Positions 22,619 through 25,266 of a stretch of 25,266 nt of DNA are shown piece by piece. Source of the stretch: an uncultured Lachnospiraceae bacterium (GTDB lineage: Bacteria > Bacillota > Clostridia > Lachnospirales > Lachnospiraceae). Numbering within the stretch: position 1 is the stretch's first letter; each line of letters starts with the position of its first letter. The notes beneath the pieces were generated by a model, which was not told the DNA's origin, searched no databases, and saw nothing but the letters and a program-made list of their open reading frames with translations. The translations under genes were made by a program, and so were the position numbers. The stretch spans positions 1 to 25,266 of the forward strand of contig USJG01000019.1 in the NCBI GenBank assembly GCA_900554925.1, written 5' to 3'.

Positions 22619-23806
22619 TCAGTGACTGTACACCCTTATTTCAAAACAAGCACCTCCGTTTTGTCGATTATATGCGTTAATCGTTCCATTCTGTAACTCA
22701 AAGATAGAACGGGATAGGGCCAGCCCGATTCCAATGCCATTTCCAACAGCACGCCTGCCCCGGTAAAACCGTTCAAAAAGATGCGGTATATCCTCCGGCT
22801 CAAAACCTGTCCCCTCATCCCATATTAGAATTTCATGGTAAAGAGGATTCTCAGAATAATCACAATAAACAGTTCCACCGGGCTTAGAATGTTCCATACA
22901 GTTTTTCAAAAGATTGATAAAAGCCTCCATTGTCCATTCCAGATCACCGGAAAATTCCATGCAGCCATGATCCGGAATATCAACGGCAACATTTTCCTTC
23001 CGTAATAAATCATTTAGATTTTCTGCTGCCAGATTAAGTGCTGTGTAAATGTCAACCTTTGTATTAGCCAGCGGCAATATCCCCGCGTCTATTTTAGAAA
23101 GCGTGAGCAATGATTCTTCCAGATTGCCCAGTCGCCTTAACTGCTTTTCAATTTGCTTCACATAAATTTCAGGAACATTTTTTTCCATAAGCTGCAAAGA
23201 GAGGAACGCCGCTGTAATAGGCGTTTTGAGTTGATGGGCAATATTGGCAAGATTTTCTGCAAATTGTTTCCTGGCTTCAACCGACGTCTCTCTTGTTTGG
23301 TATAATGTTGTAACGGTCTTGTAAATTTCGTCTTGAAGGTAAGAAAAATCATCCTCCTGTGTCTGTAAGATGGTTCCCCCGGTTCCGATATTTATCCGCT
23401 CCAGATACTCTGTCAATTCTGCAATTCTTTGGCGGTTTTGTTTCTCTGTACGCATTTCTGAAAAAAACAGCAGGCAGATAGCAACCAAAAACAAAGCAGC
23501 AGACATAACAAGAATTTGAAAAGGGTATCCTTTGCAAAATCCTTGAACAGAGTACCCGTATTGTGCCAGAAAATTATTCCTTTTTATCTCCTGCTCTGTG
23601 AGAGAGTGGTATTTTTTCAGGGCAGAGAATACCGATTGCTCCGTTTCCGGGTTGTTTTCTATGAGAATTTCACAAAATGCTGAAATATGTTCAAAAGCCG
23701 CCTGCTGGTACGAGAACAGGCCTACTGCTGATGTGCAGACGATACAGAAAAAGCAAACACCTATCGAAAACACAAGTTTCGTTCTTTTCTTCTTTGTTCC
23801 GTTCAT
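22619..23806 (-). CDS. Two-component sensor histidine kinase
   Basis: 395 residues. Two membrane helices (about 11-31 and 97-116) bracket an extracytoplasmic domain of about 65 residues. The H-box NIAHQLKTPI holds His191. The ATPase domain has the N-box NLLKNCMEHSK, G1 DEGTGFE, F-box LFERFYRG and G2 GNGIGIGLALS. All are intact, so it should be active. The small sensor domain and the neighbouring ABC exporter recall kinases that sense through the transporter. It overlaps the regulator gene by 4 bases (ATGA). Confidence 0.94.
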   Translation of the reverse strand: MNGTKKKRTKLVFSIGVCFFCIVCTSAVGLFSYQQAAFEHISAFCEILIENNPETEQSVFSALKKYHSLTEQEIKRNNFLAQYGYSVQGFCKGYPFQILVMSAALFLVAICLLFFSEMRTEKQNRQRIAELTEYLERINIGTGGTILQTQEDDFSYLQDEIYKTVTTLYQTRETSVEARKQFAENLANIAHQLKTPITAAFLSLQLMEKNVPEIYVKQIEKQLRRLGNLEESLLTLSKIDAGILPLANTKVDIYTALNLAAENLNDLLRKENVAVDIPDHGCMEFSGDLEWTMEAFINLLKNCMEHSKPGGTVYCDYSENPLYHEILIWDEGTGFEPEDIPHLFERFYRGRRAVGNGIGIGLALSRSIFELQNGTINAYNRQNGGACFEIRVYSH

Positions 23807-24474
23807 AGGCTATCCTCCATGCGGTAACCAAAGCTGCGGATTGTTTTCAGGCAAAGTGGATTGTGCAGCTTTTCCCGTAGTCGTTTCATTGTGACGGTTA
23901 AGGTGTTGTCATTTACATAATTTCCATTGCTGTCCCACACCTGTTCCAGCAAACGTTTTCTGGTAACAGTTTTCCCTTTGTTTTCCATGAGTAGCAAAAG
24001 CAAATCATACTCTGGCTGACTTACTGTAATTTCTTTGTTCTGAAAGTAAACCGCCATTTTTTCTTTATCAAGCATAATTTCATCGCAAAACAATTTTGTT
24101 TCTTTATTTTGCCCTGCCCTCCGTAACAGCGCAAGGATACGGGAATAAAGTACGCCCAGTTCAAATGGTTTTACCACATAATCGTCTGCGCCGCTCTGAA
24201 AACCGGAAATCATATCGTGAGAATCTCCACGGACAGTCAGAAAAATAATTGGTAAGTTTTCCCAGTTTCCACGTATAAAGCGGCATAATTCATCTCCCTG
24301 TCCATCCGGCATATTCCAGTCCAGTAAAAGGATAGCAGGAAGATGATTTCTCAACGCTGTTTTAACATCGGAAATCGCGCCTAATAGGGTCACTTTACAA
24401 TTTTGCTGCTCTAAATATTCTTTGACAGACTGTGCAATTATTTCATCATCTTCTGCATAATATACTTCAATCAT
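23803..24474 (-). CDS. OmpR-family response regulator
   Basis: 223 residues from the ATG at 24474, chosen because AGGAGG lies 8 bases upstream and the receiver domain begins at once (MIEVYYAEDDE). The longer reading to 24696 adds 74 residues without homology. The receiver has Asp9/Asp10, phospho-acceptor Asp52 in LLLDWNMPDG, Thr80 and Lys102 (VVKPFE). The C-terminal winged helix contains TVSQPEYDLLLLL, RKRLLEQVWD, and VTMKRLREKL to GYRMEDSL. It is first in the regulator-kinase-ATPase-permease operon and probably controls it. The stop overlaps the kinase start. Confidence 0.95.
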   Translation of the reverse strand: MIEVYYAEDDEIIAQSVKEYLEQQNCKVTLLGAISDVKTALRNHLPAILLLDWNMPDGQGDELCRFIRGNWENLPIIFLTVRGDSHDMISGFQSGADDYVVKPFELGVLYSRILALLRRAGQNKETKLFCDEIMLDKEKMAVYFQNKEITVSQPEYDLLLLLMENKGKTVTRKRLLEQVWDSNGNYVNDNTLTVTMKRLREKLHNPLCLKTIRSFGYRMEDSL

Positions 24475-24551
24475 GGTTCTTTCCTCCTCGCCCAATGGTT
24501 TTTCTGCATTTTGGGGAATTCCCATATTCGACCTGCTTCTTTGAATGTCAT
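24471..24551 (-). CDS. Possible 26-codon leader ORF before the response regulator
   Basis: ATG at 24551 opens a 26-codon frame (MTFKEAGRIWEFPKMQ and on) whose TGA overlaps the regulator ATG in an ATGA arrangement, the typical layout of translational coupling. A GGGAGG lies upstream but about 15 bases away, which is too far for normal use. The product is basic with two Trp. It could be a leader peptide or chance. Confidence 0.25.
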   Translation of the reverse strand: MTFKEAGRIWEFPKMQKNHWARRKEP

Positions 24552-24604
24552 ATAATCCGTAATATACCTCCCGATTTTTAAGTATATTATATTTCAAGAG
24601 AACG

Positions 24605-24651
24605 AAAAATGGTGTCGGCCACGGAACAGAACCCACAGCTTGACACCATTT
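24605..24651 (-). terminator. Terminator of the DUF6033-like gene
   Basis: The 10-bp stem AAATGGTGTC/GACACCATTT (24642-24651 with 24607-24616) has a 25-base loop and a T run on the minus strand. It separates this gene from the two-component operon. The long loop makes it less certain than the other terminators here. Confidence 0.65.
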
Positions 24652-24679
24652 ATATAAATTAATTCTTATATACTGATTT

Positions 24680-25266
24680 CTATATACTATAATCAAAGTT
24701 ACTGCCTGCTATCTGCCGGTTTTCAGTTGTGAATTCAGACCAATCAATCTGTTTGATCTTATGAAAAAGTTCCTCCTTAGAAGATGCTTCAACCGTTACT
24801 TTCCTTGTGGCCTGCTGAGAGGACTTTTCTCTCAATTTTTCAATAAGCTCTTTTTGTTTTTCCAAAGACTTTTCCAGCTGCGCAAAATAGGAAACAGAAC
24901 CATCTTCATTGAAACAGATAGCAATTTTAGTTATTTTACTGCCGGTGACATTCCCAAATGCTTCCTCAAAGCCAAACTGCGCATTTATCTGCCTGGACAT
25001 TCTGACTGCGCCTTGAACGTCATCCATTTTTTCTTTGGCATATTTTTCATCAGAAGCCATCTTCTCCAGTTCATCCAATGAAAATATAACAGAAAACTCT
25101 TTACTGCTATTCTTTACCAAAGAATGCAAATCATCGCCTGTGCTTCCCACAATAAATTCAAAATCTCCGTATGTTTTTCGAAGTTTTTCCAAATAAGCTG
25201 CTGCTTTTGCGGAAAGCCTGGACTCACTGTCCTTTACCGTTGTACCTGCCTCGGTTTCCTTAGAAC
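24680..25266 (-). CDS. DUF6033-like protein (partial, 5' end outside window)
   Basis: The frame is open from the right edge to TAG at 24680, about 194 residues. A TTG at 25192 could be read as a start, but the reading continues upstream without a stop (ETEAGTTVKDSESRLSAKAAAYLEKLRKTYG), so the gene is cut. The product is soluble and charged, with SVIFSLDELEKMASDEKYAKEKM, a short beta segment (ITKIAICFNEDGSVSYFA) and a coiled coil (EKQKELIEKLREKS). It resembles the Lachnospiraceae DUF6033 family, whose function is unknown. The family name is from memory and is not certain. It ends in its own terminator. Confidence 0.65.
   Translation of the reverse strand, partial: SKETEAGTTVKDSESRLSAKAAAYLEKLRKTYGDFEFIVGSTGDDLHSLVKNSSKEFSVIFSLDELEKMASDEKYAKEKMDDVQGAVRMSRQINAQFGFEEAFGNVTGSKITKIAICFNEDGSVSYFAQLEKSLEKQKELIEKLREKSSQQATRKVTVEASSKEELFHKIKQIDWSEFTTENRQIAGSNFDYSI

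Noticed and set aside
24605..24651. Second copy of the MITE-like element (shared GGTGTC/GACACC)
   Set aside because: Only six bases of the terminal core are shared, there is no inner pairing and no target duplication; a T run makes a terminator the better reading.

Overview
The window most likely comes from a Gram-positive, anaerobic Firmicute of the Lachnospiraceae type. The signs are moderate-to-low G+C, strong AGGAGG-like ribosome sites, sigma-A promoters of TTGACA/TATAAT type, a class II tRNA-Leu without an encoded CCA, and several families common in that group (CmpB-like membrane protein, DUF6033-like protein, His-rich COG0523 GTPase). Almost every gene lies on the minus strand, so transcription runs from high to low coordinates. 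Species assignment is inference.

Region 1 (about 1-10180) is one long minus-strand operon for an exopolysaccharide of the Pel type. One promoter at 10151-10180 precedes a GT4, a GT8 and a polytopic GT2 glycosyltransferase. These are followed by a membrane-anchored DUF2194/PelA-deacetylase-like protein, PelF (GT4 polymerase family), PelG (flippase-like), a PelD with an extra N-terminal Rossmann/SDR domain, and the start of PelE, which runs off the left edge. Genes overlap or are 30 bases or less apart. PelD keeps an RxxD motif where the c-di-GMP inhibitory site of GGDEF domains lies, which suggests c-di-GMP control. The three extra transferases suggest a polymer more complex than plain Pel, or a lipid-linked accessory step.

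Region 2 (10260-12700) holds single-gene units: a MerR/TipA-type regulator with a 19-bp-spacer promoter and a strong terminator, a carbon-nitrogen hydrolase, a divergent 46-residue small ORF, a short possible gene remnant, and a tRNA-Leu with anticodon AAG that has its own promoter and terminator.

Region 3 (12716-15845) is a probable metal-handling operon. It encodes a COG0523 GTPase with a very His-rich loop, a second COG0523-like protein fused to a YcgQ/TIGR03943-type C-terminal domain, and a CmpB-like membrane protein. Upstream is a separate ArsC/Spx-family gene.

Region 4 (16326-18111) is a base-excision-repair pair, endonuclease IV followed by an OGG-type 8-oxoguanine glycosylase. Directly upstream of its promoter lies a 255-bp nested inverted repeat flanked by 7-bp direct repeats (TTACAAT), which has the form of a MITE. 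Its insertion site coincides with the -35 element of nfo.

Region 5 (18376-19407) is a two-gene unit of a Cys-rich small protein and a ferritin-like di-metal protein. Region 6 (19659-24551) is a response regulator / histidine kinase / ABC ATPase / FtsX-type permease operon, typical of envelope-stress or peptide-sensing modules. Region 7 (24605-25266) is the 3' part of a DUF6033-like gene that is cut by the right edge, with its terminator.
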